A stretch of DNA of 64,000 nucleotides from an uncultured Synechococcus sp. (GTDB taxonomy: Bacteria; Cyanobacteriota; Cyanobacteriia; PCC-6307; Cyanobiaceae): positions 124,001 to 188,000 of the forward strand of contig CASICK010000001.1 of the NCBI GenBank assembly GCA_949373155.1. The letters run 5' to 3'. Made by a program: the position numbers and the translations under genes. This document shows positions 1-8,274 of the stretch, piece by piece (the first letter of the stretch is position 1; each line of letters starts with the position of its first letter). A model generated the notes under the pieces. That model had not been told where the DNA came from. It saw nothing but the letters and a program-made list of their open reading frames with translations, and did not search any database.

Positions 1-300
1 AATTATCATTTAGTGCACCATCTTTGGCCTTCAATTCCATGGTTCGAATACAAGCCTGCTTATGAAGCAACGAAGCCTCTCCTTGATGCAAAGGAATCAC
101 CACAGAGGCTCGGGATTTTTGAAACTCGCTCCGATGTTGTCAATTTCTTCTACGACATTCTGATTGGTGTTCGTAGTCATAAGCCAAGGGGTAGCAAGAT
201 GCGACCCGTCGCCAAGCTTCTTCCAAGTAGGGGTCTGAGGCGTGCTTGGCTCACGTTGTTGCGTCGTACAGCCGTCACTCCGGCACGTCAGCGTTTCTAG
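1..300 (+). CDS. crtR: Beta-carotene hydroxylase CrtR, 3' end only
   Basis: The window opens inside this gene; the last 99 codons are visible, in frame from base 1. The fragment starts with an HxxHH histidine box (HLVHH, residues 3-7 of the fragment) followed by LWPSIPWFEY, the pattern of the third di-iron box and flanking loop of the membrane fatty-acid desaturase/hydroxylase superfamily. The remaining tail, with a basic C-terminus, resembles cyanobacterial CrtR, which adds 3-hydroxyl groups to beta-carotene to make zeaxanthin in the membrane. The naming rests on family memory of this tail; another desaturase-superfamily member is the alternative. An internal GTG at 13 is not the start, because the histidine box begins upstream of it. 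Confidence 0.82.
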   Translation, partial: NYHLVHHLWPSIPWFEYKPAYEATKPLLDAKESPQRLGIFETRSDVVNFFYDILIGVRSHKPRGSKMRPVAKLLPSRGLRRAWLTLLRRTAVTPARQRF

Positions 301-339
301 GACGTAACGCCGACGTGCCGCTTTCAGGGCTCCAGGCGC

Positions 340-633
340 TTAGTCTGCAAGGATTTTTGGGACCCGAAAGAAGTCGCCTTCTCGTTGAGGGGCCTGATCT
401 AAAAGTTCCTGGCGCACATCTGTATCAACAACAATGTCTTCACGCGTTGCATTGACCACTTCCACCGCACGTGTAGTCGGCAAAACCCCATCGGTCTCTA
501 CCGCTTGAAGCTGATCCACATAATCGAGAATTCGCTCAAGTTGCCCCGTATAGGTAGCGATGGTGTCTTCAGGGAGGTCAAGGCGGGCAAGTTTGGCCAC
601 CTTGCGAACGTCGTCGGCGGTGATCTTGCTCAT
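340..633 (-). CDS. gatC: Asp-tRNA(Asn)/Glu-tRNA(Gln) amidotransferase subunit C
   Basis: This 97-residue protein has the usual GatC length and layout: an N-terminal helix ([14 protein letters not shown]), a second helix ([15 protein letters not shown]) and an extended tail with the V-LPTTRA and LRQE-like segments ending in FFRVPKIL. GatC forms the belt that holds GatA and GatB together in the amidotransferase that converts mischarged Glu-tRNA(Gln) to Gln-tRNA(Gln). Its start codon overlaps the stop of the upstream creatininase-family gene by 4 bases (ATGA), so the two are probably co-transcribed. gatA and gatB are not in the window. Confidence 0.95.
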   Translation of the reverse strand: MSKITADDVRKVAKLARLDLPEDTIATYTGQLERILDYVDQLQAVETDGVLPTTRAVEVVNATREDIVVDTDVRQELLDQAPQREGDFFRVPKILAD

Positions 634-1418
634 GCAGCGGAGAGAAAGGTTTCAAGATCTTCGCGCAGTGCCGTGACCGCCGTATCCAGCAACCCCGCTC
701 CATGTTCTGCAGTGGCGAGATAGGGGTGAGAGCCCATGCGGCCATCGGGATAGCGTCGGCGAAAATCGGCTGGGCCGTGAATGGCTCCGCATGGGGCGGG
801 TTCAGGTAGGGGCCTTTGTTTGGCGATCAGGCTGTCGTGAAGGTGAAGGGTGACGGCGATTTCGCTGGGGGTGGCATGTTGGCCTTCGCGATCGCCATAG
901 AGCTCTCGGGCTTGGCGCATTACAGGCCCTGCCATGAACCAGTTGGAGAGTCTGCAGCGCAATTTAGATGCCACCGGAAGTCCTCGGCTGGCGGCTGTTC
1001 CATAGGCCTGGGCAAAGGCTGCTTTGGTCGTGGCCATGTTGCCTCCGTGGCCATTCACCACAAAGATTCGCTCAAACCCATGGGTGGCCAACGACAACAC
1101 AAGGTCATGCATCACCGCCATCAGGGTGGCCGGCTGAAGACTCATCGTGCCCGCGAAGCCGAGATGGTGTTCAGCCATGCCATAGGCCTGAGCTGGGGTG
1201 ACCAGCACTCCGCTGCGACGACCGAGCTCAAGCGCTACAGCTTCCGCTGTGAGGGCATCAGTCCCAATCGCACCGGTTGGTCCATGTTGTTCCGTGGAAC
1301 CCAACGGAATGATGATTCCTTTGCAGTCTTTGAGATAGGCCTCAACATCGGGCCAACTCTGGAGTGCCAAACGAATGGCTTCGGTGTTGGCTGCGGGGCC
1401 AGGCAGGGTGGCGTTCAT
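630..1418 (-). CDS. Creatininase-family amidohydrolase
   Basis: The 262-residue product belongs to the creatininase / creatinine amidohydrolase family of metal-dependent amidases. The N-terminal metal-binding segment GSTEQHGP (residues 40-47, with E43 and H45) is followed by GTD (D54). The glycine-rich NGHGGN loop lies near residue 122 and the GQHATPSE segment that supplies the last metal ligand near 178. Members hydrolyse cyclic or linear amides, for example creatinine or 3-dehydro-intermediates in cofactor synthesis, so the substrate cannot be named from sequence. It is the first gene of a short operon with gatC. Cyanobacterial members are common and mostly uncharacterised. Confidence 0.9.
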   Translation of the reverse strand: MNATLPGPAANTEAIRLALQSWPDVEAYLKDCKGIIIPLGSTEQHGPTGAIGTDALTAEAVALELGRRSGVLVTPAQAYGMAEHHLGFAGTMSLQPATLMAVMHDLVLSLATHGFERIFVVNGHGGNMATTKAAFAQAYGTAASRGLPVASKLRCRLSNWFMAGPVMRQARELYGDREGQHATPSEIAVTLHLHDSLIAKQRPLPEPAPCGAIHGPADFRRRYPDGRMGSHPYLATAEHGAGLLDTAVTALREDLETFLSAA

Positions 1419-1459
1419 GCCATCTCGATCAGTGGCTTGATGATCGCTCAGCTCGCGGC

Positions 1460-1603
1460 TTAGTGCGCTGTGCCGTTGCCGTCGTACTTGTCGGTGTTGT
1501 AGTAGCCGCCTCTGGTACCGAAGTAAAAGGTGGCGATCACGAATAATCCGCTGCCAAAGACCAACACGGTCCCGAGATTGAAGCCGGAGAGGGCGGCGTC
1601 CAT
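1460..1603 (-). CDS. 47-residue single-span membrane protein, possibly NdhP-like
   Basis: A short ATG frame encodes 47 residues. A hydrophobic stretch at about residues 8-28 (FNLGTVLVFGSGLFVIATFYF) forms one membrane span. The hydrophilic tail GTRGGYYNTDKYDGNGTAH is rich in Gly, Tyr and Asp. This looks like a thylakoid small subunit, and the tail reminds me of the NDH-1 subunit NdhP, but I cannot verify this without alignment. It lies 41 bases upstream of the creatininase-family gene on the same strand and could share its transcript. The clean length, a start just after a purine-poor leader and the strong one-span pattern favour a real gene. The function is unproven. Confidence 0.6.
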   Translation of the reverse strand: MDAALSGFNLGTVLVFGSGLFVIATFYFGTRGGYYNTDKYDGNGTAH

Positions 1604-1691
1604 GGTTGCAAGGTCAGTTCATCAATCATGCCAATGACTTGCGAACTGGGCTTCATTGGTGCGCTGATCGTCACCGGAGTGGTGTTTTGTC

Positions 1692-2438
1692 TCAGGGCGT
1701 GATCTCCTTGCCGTCGCCCTGAATATCCAACCAATCACGCAACCAGGCGGTGAGCCAGATGAAGGGAAGGGTGTCAGCAAAAGCGGCAAGGGCTTTGAAC
1801 AAATAGCCGCTGGCGATGAAAACTCCTAGCTGAGGAAGCACCGCTTCCCCCGCGCGGATGGGCAACACATGGGCGGCGTAGTGGCTGATCAACACCACGG
1901 CACTGGTATCCACCAATTGGCTCACCAAGGTGGAGCCGTTGTTGCGCAGCCAGAGGGCCTTGCCATTCGTGCGTTCTTTCCAAAAGTGGAACAAACGCAC
2001 GTCTACGAATTGGGCCGTGAGGTACGCCACCATCGATGCTCCGACGGACCCAAAGGCCAAACGCTGAATCTCAAAAAATGTGGATTCAGGAGCGCCATTG
2101 AGGCCGGGCATCAGGCCTCCCAGCCACAGGATCAAAACCACCCATCCATTGAGTAAAAGACCCACCCACACCACTTGTGTGGCTCTCTTCTCTCCCCACA
2201 GCTCGCTAATGAGATCGGTGCATAAAAAAGTAACGGGGTAGGGGAGGGCGCCAACGGCCACCACGATCGGAAAGGACCCGATCTGCCCCAGAGCCAGAAA
2301 CCTCGTTAGGCCAAGGATGTTGAGCATCCCCAGGGTGCCGAGGAAGAGTCCGGCCAGCACAAGAAACACCAGGTCTCGCCTGGCTTGGATGTGGCTTGTG
2401 GTGGCTGTGGCTGATGCCGACATGGATTCGTCGTTCAT
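1692..2438 (-). CDS. yhhQ: Queuosine precursor transporter, YhhQ/DUF165 family
   Basis: The frame encodes a 248-residue polytopic membrane protein with about six hydrophobic spans. The family signature region YPVTFLCTDLISELWGEKRA is followed further on by FVDVRLFHFWKERT and NNGSTLVSQLVDT, typical of the YhhQ / DUF165 family, which imports preQ0 or preQ1 precursors of queuosine. The reading frame is open further upstream to 2717, but that would overlap the divergent glycosylase gene. The ATG at 2438 (MNDESMS) or 2423 (MSASAT) is therefore the likely start; neither has a clear ribosome binding site. The gap to the divergent gene is about 58 bases and should hold both promoters. Confidence 0.85.
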   Translation of the reverse strand: MNDESMSASATATTSHIQARRDLVFLVLAGLFLGTLGMLNILGLTRFLALGQIGSFPIVVAVGALPYPVTFLCTDLISELWGEKRATQVVWVGLLLNGWVVLILWLGGLMPGLNGAPESTFFEIQRLAFGSVGASMVAYLTAQFVDVRLFHFWKERTNGKALWLRNNGSTLVSQLVDTSAVVLISHYAAHVLPIRAGEAVLPQLGVFIASGYLFKALAAFADTLPFIWLTAWLRDWLDIQGDGKEITP

Positions 2439-2496
2439 CGTTTGCGTCTTGACAGTCTGGTCATTCGGGGTGTGTTGACATGCCCTCTGGAGTGGC

Positions 2497-3213
2497 GTGA
2501 TTGGGTGCCCTGGGCTTGATGACAATGGGTACTGCGGATGCTGTACCCATGGATCAATCTCCTTCTCTACCCCTCTAGCCAGCCAGCCCATCGCCAAGGA
2601 TTTCCCAGCACTCACCCAATCCTTCTTCTGCCGTCCTGCAGAAGTTGTTGGACCTGAGTTGATTGGCTGTTTATTAGTGAAACGCCAACTTTCCGGGGAG
2701 TTGTTTTGGGGAGTCATTGTGGAAACAGAGGCGTATTCCCAGGACGACCCTGCCTGCCATGGCTACCGGCGTCGGTCAGCCAGCAACGAAACTCTGTTTG
2801 GTCCGCCAGGGCGTTTTTATGTGTATGTGAGCTATGGCATCCACCACTGCGTGAATGTGGTGACTGATCGCAGCGATTGGGCCAATGGGGTGTTGCTTCG
2901 TGCTGTTGCTTTGCCTGGCGAGGCTGAACGGGTGGGTGCTGGTCCTGGGTTGCTCTCTCGGCGCTTTGAAATCAGCCGAGGCCATGACAACAGCTCCGCC
3001 TGTGGCGAGAATGAACTGTGGTTGGCCCCTAGGCCCTCCGTTCTCAACAGCCCTGAGCTTGTGACCACCACGCGGATCGGAATCTCTCAGGCTCAGGACT
3101 TGCCCTGGCGTTGGTACCTGCAGGCCTCCCGGAGTGTGAGCCGGCGTGCCCCTGGTGATCGAAGGCCTGCTTTCAATCAGGCCTTCATTCCTACTTTGGA
3201 GCTGAAGCGATGA
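2497..3213 (+). CDS. DNA-3-methyladenine glycosylase (AAG/MPG family)
   Basis: The product has up to 238 residues and matches the alkyladenine glycosylase family that removes 3-methyladenine and related bases in base excision repair. Visible motifs are the [16 protein letters not shown] opening, the catalytic [15 protein letters not shown] segment, the [23 protein letters not shown] block that carries the intercalating tyrosine, and GNGP-like GAGPGLL. The start is uncertain: the only usual start codon before the family core is the GTG at 2497, which adds about 36 residues not typical of the family. A nearby ATG at 2549 is in another frame and soon stops. The 3' end overlaps pyrB by 4 bases, so the two are translationally coupled. 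Confidence 0.9.
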   Translation: MIGCPGLDDNGYCGCCTHGSISFSTPLASQPIAKDFPALTQSFFCRPAEVVGPELIGCLLVKRQLSGELFWGVIVETEAYSQDDPACHGYRRRSASNETLFGPPGRFYVYVSYGIHHCVNVVTDRSDWANGVLLRAVALPGEAERVGAGPGLLSRRFEISRGHDNSSACGENELWLAPRPSVLNSPELVTTTRIGISQAQDLPWRWYLQASRSVSRRAPGDRRPAFNQAFIPTLELKR

Positions 3214-4259
3214 GTGGCTGGTCGCACCGGCATGTGCTCGATTTGGCTGCGTTCTCGCGAGACGACTACGCCACCGTGCTCGAGCTTGCCCATCGTTTTC
3301 GTTCGATGCCCGTGACGGGTGCTCGCAAACTCCCGGCGTTGCAAGGCCGATTGGTTGCCACCCTGTTTTTTGAGCCCAGCACGCGTACGCGCAGCAGTTT
3401 TGAGCTGGCCGCGAAGCGCTTATCCGCTGATGTGCAGAGTTTTTCCCCGTCCAGCAGCTCTTTGAGCAAGGGCGAATCTTTGCTCGATACAGCTCGCACC
3501 TATGTCGCGATGGGTGCTGATGTGTTGGTGATCCGTCATCGCTGCACGGATGTACCTGCGCAGTTGGCCTCTGAGTTGGATCAAGCAGGTGAGCGCACCG
3601 TTGTGCTCAATGGTGGTGATGGTCAGCACAGCCATCCCAGCCAGGGCTTGCTCGATCTCTATACGCTTGCGCACCATTTCGATCCCCATCGCCCCCAGCC
3701 CGAGGCTTTGCAGGGCAAGCGCATCGCGATTGTTGGGGATGTGTTGCATTCGCGAGTAGCGCGCTCCAACCTCTGGGCTCTCAGTGCCTGCGGCGCGGAT
3801 GTGGTGCTCTGCGGGCCGCCCAGTCTTGTTCCCGATACTTTTGCTGACTTTTTGGAGGCTCCGCCGCCAGGGCAATCGGCTGATCCTGTTCCCCAGCGTG
3901 GAACGCTGCAGATCAGCCGGAACCTGGATGAATGCTTGTCGGGGGCGGACGCTGTGATGACGTTGCGCTTACAACAAGAACGCATGACCGATCACCTGCT
4001 CACGAATCTTGATCGTTATCACCGTGATTTTGGGCTTACCCATGAGCGCTTGCGACGCTGCTCTTTTTCAGGCCCTGTGCTGCATCCAGGCCCTGTGAAT
4101 CGCGGGGTTGAAATGAGTGGTGCCCTTTTGGACGACCGCTCGATCTGCTTGGTTGAGGATCAAGTTCGCAATGGAATCCCCATCCGTATGGCGTTGCTTT
4201 ATTTGATGGCGGCGTCTGATCCTGTGGCGGATTCGCCAAGGCCTTCAGCGCCATCCTGA
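3210..4259 (+). CDS. pyrB: Aspartate carbamoyltransferase catalytic subunit
   Basis: The 349-residue product catalyses carbamoyl phosphate plus aspartate to carbamoyl aspartate, the committed step of pyrimidine synthesis. The carbamoyl phosphate binding loop STRTRSSFE is at residues 57-65, the SLSKGES loop with the active-site lysine is near residue 87, and [11 protein letters not shown] starts at 142. A C-terminal [17 protein letters not shown] segment closes the aspartate domain. The ATG overlaps the glycosylase stop as ATGA. The last 61 bases overlap the 3' end of the convergent NAD(P)H dehydrogenase gene, so both C-termini are encoded by the same DNA. No regulatory pyrI is present nearby, as is usual for cyanobacteria. 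Confidence 0.97.
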   Translation: MSGWSHRHVLDLAAFSRDDYATVLELAHRFRSMPVTGARKLPALQGRLVATLFFEPSTRTRSSFELAAKRLSADVQSFSPSSSSLSKGESLLDTARTYVAMGADVLVIRHRCTDVPAQLASELDQAGERTVVLNGGDGQHSHPSQGLLDLYTLAHHFDPHRPQPEALQGKRIAIVGDVLHSRVARSNLWALSACGADVVLCGPPSLVPDTFADFLEAPPPGQSADPVPQRGTLQISRNLDECLSGADAVMTLRLQQERMTDHLLTNLDRYHRDFGLTHERLRRCSFSGPVLHPGPVNRGVEMSGALLDDRSICLVEDQVRNGIPIRMALLYLMAASDPVADSPRPSAPS

Positions 4260-5713
4260 ACAGGAACACCAGAAACGGAACTGGAGTAGTAATCCATGGC
4301 TGCTTTCAGTGCCGCATCTGGAGAGGCAATCGAGGGTCCGCTGCCGCTCTTCATGGGGAATGGAGCGTCTGCGGAGTCGAGACCAATGTGCTGACTTGGC
4401 ATGCCTGTGAGCAGCATTGATGAGCGTTGCTGTGACAGAACAGCAAACATCCACTTGATCAGCAATGACCAGCGATTTTCCCGATCTGGCATGAAGGCCA
4501 GGTGAGCAGCTGCCCACACCGCCCAGCCAGGGATTCCACTGAATTTGAGGCCGCGTAGGTCAGCAACAGCAGCAACACGATCCAGCACGGCCATGCTGCC
4601 GAAATCAAACCATTTGAAGTTGGGACGCTGGGATCCACTGATGATGGCGGCGATGTCTTTGCCAACGAAGCCACCAGCTTGTGTTGCTGGGCCGGCCATC
4701 CCTGGGAGCGGGTTGCCCGAGGCGGTGTTTTTGTAGCTGCAGAGATCGCCAACCACTCGTATTTCTGGATGGTCTTTCACGCTGAAGTCGGCTTCAACAC
4801 TCACCCGCCCGCCACGATCTAATTCACAATCGATTGAGGCTGCAAGGGTTTTGCCAAGGTGAGATGGGCGTACTCCGGCCGTCCAAATCACCGTTGCGGC
4901 TTGAATGGTTTGCTCGCCATCTGCAGTGCCAACGGTCACCTCTCCCGGCTGCATGCTTTGTACGCGTCCTTTGAAAAGGGTTTCAACTCCAAGAGATTCC
5001 AAGGTCTTTTGAGCAGAGGCCGACAACGACTCAGGCATCGCCCTCAACAAGCGATCGCCAGGGTCGATCACGATGATCCTTGAATCATCAGGATCGAGCT
5101 GCTTGAACTCACGGCGCATGGAGTTGCGCATCAATTCGGAGGTGGCGCCAGCCATTTCGCATCCCGTAGGCCCCCCTCCCACAATCACTACGGTTTGAAG
5201 GAATTTTCGTGCCGCTGCATCGGGTGTTTGCTCTGCCTGCTCCATCGCCATCAGCAAGCGGCGACGAATCTCTTGGGCGTGCTCAAGGATTTTCATCGGT
5301 GGCGCAAAAGTGCGCCATTCTTCATGGCCGAAATAGGTGCTGCCTGAGCCCGTTGCCAGCACCAAGTGGTCATAGCTGAGAGCTTTCTCGCCGAAATGGA
5401 TTTGCTGCTTCTTGGCGTCTAAGCCCGTAACTTCTCCCAGCAGAACTTGAACGTTGCTCTGCTTTCCCACCAGCTGTCGCAGTGGTGTCGCTACATCGCC
5501 GGGGGCTACTAGGCCTGTTGCTACTTGATAAAGAAGCGGTTGGAACAGGTTGAAATTGCGCTTATCAATCAAGGTGACGCGCACATCGGCCTGAGCTAGC
5601 GCTTTGCAGGCCCGCACTCCAGCAAAGCCTCCTCCCACGATCACCACATGAGGGGCGTCGCGAAGACGTTCTTCTGGTGGTTCGAGTTCGAGGAAGAAAT
5701 GCTCAGCAGCCAT
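4199..5713 (-). CDS. Type-II NAD(P)H dehydrogenase (NdbB-like)
   Basis: This is a 504-residue flavoprotein of the single-subunit NADH:quinone oxidoreductase family. It has two Rossmann dinucleotide motifs: [10 protein letters not shown] near residues 23-32 for FAD and [15 protein letters not shown] near residue 170 for NAD(P)H. The family segments [16 protein letters not shown] and the second FAD-contact block [10 protein letters not shown] are also present. It should pass electrons from NAD(P)H to plastoquinone at the membrane without pumping protons; some cyanobacterial members act instead in phylloquinone synthesis or redox sensing. The C-terminal 60 residues are Ser/Ala-rich and overlap pyrB on the other strand. 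It appears to be a single-gene unit. Confidence 0.9.
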   Translation of the reverse strand: MAAEHFFLELEPPEERLRDAPHVVIVGGGFAGVRACKALAQADVRVTLIDKRNFNLFQPLLYQVATGLVAPGDVATPLRQLVGKQSNVQVLLGEVTGLDAKKQQIHFGEKALSYDHLVLATGSGSTYFGHEEWRTFAPPMKILEHAQEIRRRLLMAMEQAEQTPDAAARKFLQTVVIVGGGPTGCEMAGATSELMRNSMRREFKQLDPDDSRIIVIDPGDRLLRAMPESLSASAQKTLESLGVETLFKGRVQSMQPGEVTVGTADGEQTIQAATVIWTAGVRPSHLGKTLAASIDCELDRGGRVSVEADFSVKDHPEIRVVGDLCSYKNTASGNPLPGMAGPATQAGGFVGKDIAAIISGSQRPNFKWFDFGSMAVLDRVAAVADLRGLKFSGIPGWAVWAAAHLAFMPDRENRWSLLIKWMFAVLSQQRSSMLLTGMPSQHIGLDSADAPFPMKSGSGPSIASPDAALKAAMDYYSSSVSGVPVQDGAEGLGESATGSDAAIK

Positions 5714-5783
5714 GTTCGAACGAACAGCAGATCTAAATCCAGGCTATGGATCTCATTAAAGATTGTCTGGATTTATGAGTTGT

Positions 5784-6134
5784 TTAAAGCAACTTGAAGC
5801 CTTCCAATAAGAGGCCATAGAGCAACCCGATGCGCGACATATCCAACAAATCACGTCCTAGATGCTTTCGCTTATCTCGGGCCCAATGCCGCCTGGTTCG
5901 CACCATGAGTTCCCAGATCCCTACCGTAATTAGCGCGGCCACTGGATCCATCAGTGCCAAAGCACCTGCAATGGCTCCGATGCTGTTCCCTAAAGCGAAG
6001 CTGGCTCCAAGAGCAATCAACATCAACGATGCTCTTCTCCAGGGGTTCACAGCCCACTGATCAAGCCTTGAAGTGGCTTCTCCAAAACTGATTTGAAGTC
6101 GAGTCTTTTGAAGTCGAGCGGTCATTAATCGCAC
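5784..6134 (-). CDS. DUF565 / Ycf20-like membrane protein
   Basis: The 116-residue product has an amphipathic N-terminus (TRLQKTRLQISFGEATSRL), two central hydrophobic spans (about residues 38-58 and 62-80) and a shorter C-terminal one. The pattern resembles the DUF565 (Ycf20) family found in cyanobacteria and plastids. In algae and plants Ycf20-type proteins have been linked to energy quenching, but the biochemical role is not known. The gene is monocistronic in appearance, with roughly 70 bases to the start of the dehydrogenase gene downstream on the same strand. The family assignment is from pattern only. Confidence 0.75.
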   Translation of the reverse strand: MRLMTARLQKTRLQISFGEATSRLDQWAVNPWRRASLMLIALGASFALGNSIGAIAGALALMDPVAALITVGIWELMVRTRRHWARDKRKHLGRDLLDMSRIGLLYGLLLEGFKLL

Positions 6135-6310
6135 CCCTCAAGCTTCTTCGTCACAGGTATGCCACCCATTGATCCCCATCACCAGGCTGGCAACCTGCCA
6201 AGCCATTTTTAATCGATTTTTTATTAATTTCCTGTCTCAATTGCTGTTTTTTGAGCATTTCCTGTTGAAACAAGATTTGCTTAGGGCTGATCATTAATTC
6301 AGGATCGCAT

Positions 6311-6511
6311 TCAGTCGGAATCGGCCTTCGCTTTGCGAGAGGATTTCCCCTCCAGCAACTCAAGCAGTGCCTCCATCTGGGCCATGACACCTCTCACCTC
6401 ACCGGCTTCAGGGAGAAGCCCATCTTCCATCACCCCTTGATGCATTTCGCGTAGCTCTTGGCGGATGTAGCGAAGGTGGCTGACCACCTGTTCTCGTTTG
6501 GATTGCGACAT
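6311..6511 (-). CDS. Conserved small hypothetical protein (66 residues)
   Basis: A compact charged helical protein that starts MSQSKREQVVSHLRYIRQEL. It has a central GLLPEAGEVRGVMAQMEALLELL segment predicted to be two helices, and a basic tail. I recognise it as the kind of short cytosolic protein conserved among marine Synechococcus and Prochlorococcus, with no known function. There are no cysteines, no membrane span and no metal motif. An overlapping frame on the same strand (6151-6390) is probably not coding. Confidence 0.75.
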   Translation of the reverse strand: MSQSKREQVVSHLRYIRQELREMHQGVMEDGLLPEAGEVRGVMAQMEALLELLEGKSSRKAKADSD

Positions 6512-6567
6512 CGTCCTCTTTAGGCTTGACTGACTTCCCTTTTACCGCATGGTCGTCCCGATTGACG

Positions 6568-6714
6568 TCAGCGACGGCCAAGCCCGCCTGCAAGCGCGAT
6601 GAGACCGTAGGTAATTAAGGCGCTGGGTCTAGCCAGCGTTGAGACCAAAACAAGAACCAGAAGGCCGGTAAACAGGGGCAGGTGCCTTGTGAAGTGAGTG
6701 CTTGTTGGAAACAT
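6568..6714 (-). CDS. Possible 48-residue membrane peptide
   Basis: Within a 340-base stretch with no longer gene there is an ATG frame of 48 codons. Its hydrophobic core (LPLFTGLLVLVLVSTLARPSALITYGLIALAGGLG) looks like one or two membrane spans, with a basic end RR just before TGA. It would be the gene upstream of the 66-residue protein on the same strand. Support is only the regular hydrophobic pattern and the clean length; no ribosome binding site is evident. It could be chance. Confidence 0.38.
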   Translation of the reverse strand: MFPTSTHFTRHLPLFTGLLVLVLVSTLARPSALITYGLIALAGGLGRR

Positions 6715-6855
6715 CAGCAAGGCTCCAGCGCAAAAGACTGGACTTCGTACGCACCAATGCCGCTAACGATGAAAAGTTGCTCTTCAAGGCCCCAGGCCAT
6801 GGTTGTCCTTGAAAATGGAAATCAACCTTAAGGCAATTTTCGGAGAGGTTGAAGT

Positions 6856-7608
6856 TCAGAACCCTTTCGCTCTTGGTCGCTGACTCGAAAGCGAAATGTT
6901 TTGATTTTGCTCAGGGGGCTGCGGGTGCCCGGATATGGGTTGTGCGACAACGTTAAAAGCGAGAGACCAACGTTCTCCGCTCCCCCGGAAAGGCATGACG
7001 GAATGGGGTTGCCAGGCTGGAAAAATATAAAAATCGCCTGGGCTGGGAAGGACGTACTTGGCCATTCCCGTACGAAACGATTGAAGGTGATAGTCCTCGG
7101 GACCGTGAAAACAAAGCTGACCGTCAAAGCTTGTTCCGTTGATTTGTGAGGGCACCTTTAAAAACACAACTCCAGAAAAACTTCCTCCATGGGTGTGCAT
7201 CGGGTTGTAATCGCCCTCCATTTGGGAATTCAGCCAGATGTCAATCAGCCTGAGCTGGTAGCGACCTGGCACCCATGGGCCGCGCCCCTGAGGTGGTTGC
7301 TGGTCAATCACGTGACGGATCCAGCGCTCGCAGCCTTCGAGAAGGACAGATTCACAAAGTTCCCGAACGGCGGGTTGTGTTGGATTGAGTTCTCGTTGTT
7401 GGTTGAGCTGGCCAGCGAGGCGCATTGAAGCGTCAGGATTAGCCCCTGGATTGTGAAGGACGTCTTCGCAATGGAGGAGCAGCTGATTGCGTAATTTGAG
7501 CTCAAGCTCTCCTTGCACGATGGACCGTGGAAAGAGATCAATGACGTCCATGAAGTAGTTACTTGATTGATGCGTTGAAAAGGCCTGAGCTTGGATTGTT
7601 GTATTCAT
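6856..7608 (-). CDS. Putative 2-oxoglutarate/Fe(II) oxygenase
   Basis: The 250-residue protein carries the fold signature of the 2OG-Fe(II) oxygenase group seen in TIGR02466-like proteins of cyanobacteria and cyanophages. The segment YNPMHTHGGSFSGVVFLKVP supplies the first His ligand(s). GDFYIFPAWQPHSVMPFRG supplies the distal His, followed by GERWSLAFNV with the Arg expected to bind 2-oxoglutarate. The N-terminal 100 residues are helical. The substrate is unknown; relatives hydroxylate proteins or small molecules. The gene is isolated, with about 320 AT-rich bases upstream. The last 30 residues are polar and not part of the fold. Confidence 0.72.
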   Translation of the reverse strand: MNTTIQAQAFSTHQSSNYFMDVIDLFPRSIVQGELELKLRNQLLLHCEDVLHNPGANPDASMRLAGQLNQQRELNPTQPAVRELCESVLLEGCERWIRHVIDQQPPQGRGPWVPGRYQLRLIDIWLNSQMEGDYNPMHTHGGSFSGVVFLKVPSQINGTSFDGQLCFHGPEDYHLQSFRTGMAKYVLPSPGDFYIFPAWQPHSVMPFRGSGERWSLAFNVVAQPISGHPQPPEQNQNISLSSQRPRAKGF

Positions 7609-7926
7609 CCTGAGCTCAATATTGTGCTTTTCAATTCATATGATTAATCACTTTAGGAGGGGTATTGGCTGGTCGTTGTTTCTGTTGCTACAACAGATGA
7701 GGTTGTTCTGTGTTGCCACATTTTTGACTTTTGCAGGCAAATATTTCTGCTATAAGTTTTTTTAAGTCAAATTATTATGCGTTGGTTTCTGGTTCGGTCA
7801 GCGACAATCCATGAGCCAATTGCTCTTCTCTTTCTGTCGTGAAGTGCGAATGATGGGTGCAGTCCAATGCCATCACTAGGCGTATCTTTTTGACTGCAGT
7901 GAATAGATTTAAGGCCTTGAATGGCA
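7609..7926. other. AT-rich intergenic stretch without a gene
   Basis: These 318 bases lie between the start of the oxygenase gene and the 3' end of tRNA-Ala. They are visibly richer in A and T than the surrounding genes, with several T runs. I find no open frame longer than about 25 codons and no strong hairpin. It probably holds the oxygenase promoter and tRNA 3' trailer. Confidence 0.5.
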
Positions 7927-7999
7927 TGGAGACTAGGGGATTCGAACCCCTGACCTCTGCGGTGCGATCGCAGCGCTCTACCAGCTGAGCTAAGACCCC
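7927..7999 (-). tRNA. tRNA-Ala (anticodon CGC)
   Basis: A 73-nucleotide cloverleaf folds on the minus strand. The acceptor stem GGGGTCT pairs with AGTCTCC and contains the alanine identity wobble pair G3-U70, plus one U-U mismatch at 5-68. The D arm is GCTC/GAGC. The anticodon stem CTGCG/CGCAG closes a 7-base loop ATCGCAC, which gives anticodon CGC and reads GCG codons. The T arm is AGGGG-TTCGAAT-CCCCT. The discriminator base is A and CCA is not encoded. Confidence 0.95.
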
Positions 8000-8070
8000 G
8001 TCGCTCAAAACTTAGCGTCACTCTCATTCTTGCCCGAGGCAGAATGGGGTCTTCGTTTCAGGGAACCAGC

Positions 8071-8274
8071 ATGCCGATCACGCCGGAATCTCTTGATGCG
8101 TTTGATGACGACAAGGTGGCTTTGCTCGCAAAGCGCCTTGAAGACGACGATTACCCCACTCCTTTTGATGGCTTAGGTGATTGGCATCTGTTGCGTGCCT
8201 TGGCGATCCATCGGCCGGATCTCACCGGTCCATATGTTCACTTAGTAGATCAGGAACCATTCGATGAAGATTGA
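8071..8274 (+). CDS. DUF2555 family protein
   Basis: A 67-residue acidic protein that starts MPITPESLDAFDDDKVALLAKRL and contains the conserved GLGDWHLLRALAIHRP segment. It resembles the cyanobacteria-specific DUF2555 family, which has no assigned function. An in-frame ATG at 8044 would add nine residues, but MPITPES at 8071 fits the family start better. The 3' end overlaps coaBC by 11 bases, suggesting a two-gene operon. It is soluble and has no cysteines. Confidence 0.8.
   Translation: MPITPESLDAFDDDKVALLAKRLEDDDYPTPFDGLGDWHLLRALAIHRPDLTGPYVHLVDQEPFDED

Noticed and set aside
1537..1734. 65-codon minus-strand frame between the small membrane gene and the transporter gene
   Set aside because: Overlaps both neighbours out of frame and has no start signal.
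6151..6390. 79-codon frame on the minus strand overlapping the 66-residue gene
   Set aside because: It overlaps the start half of a better gene in another frame, has no ribosome site, and its sequence looks random.
7767..8027. Two frames of about 80 codons covering the tRNA-Ala gene
   Set aside because: They read through a tRNA and have no start signals.
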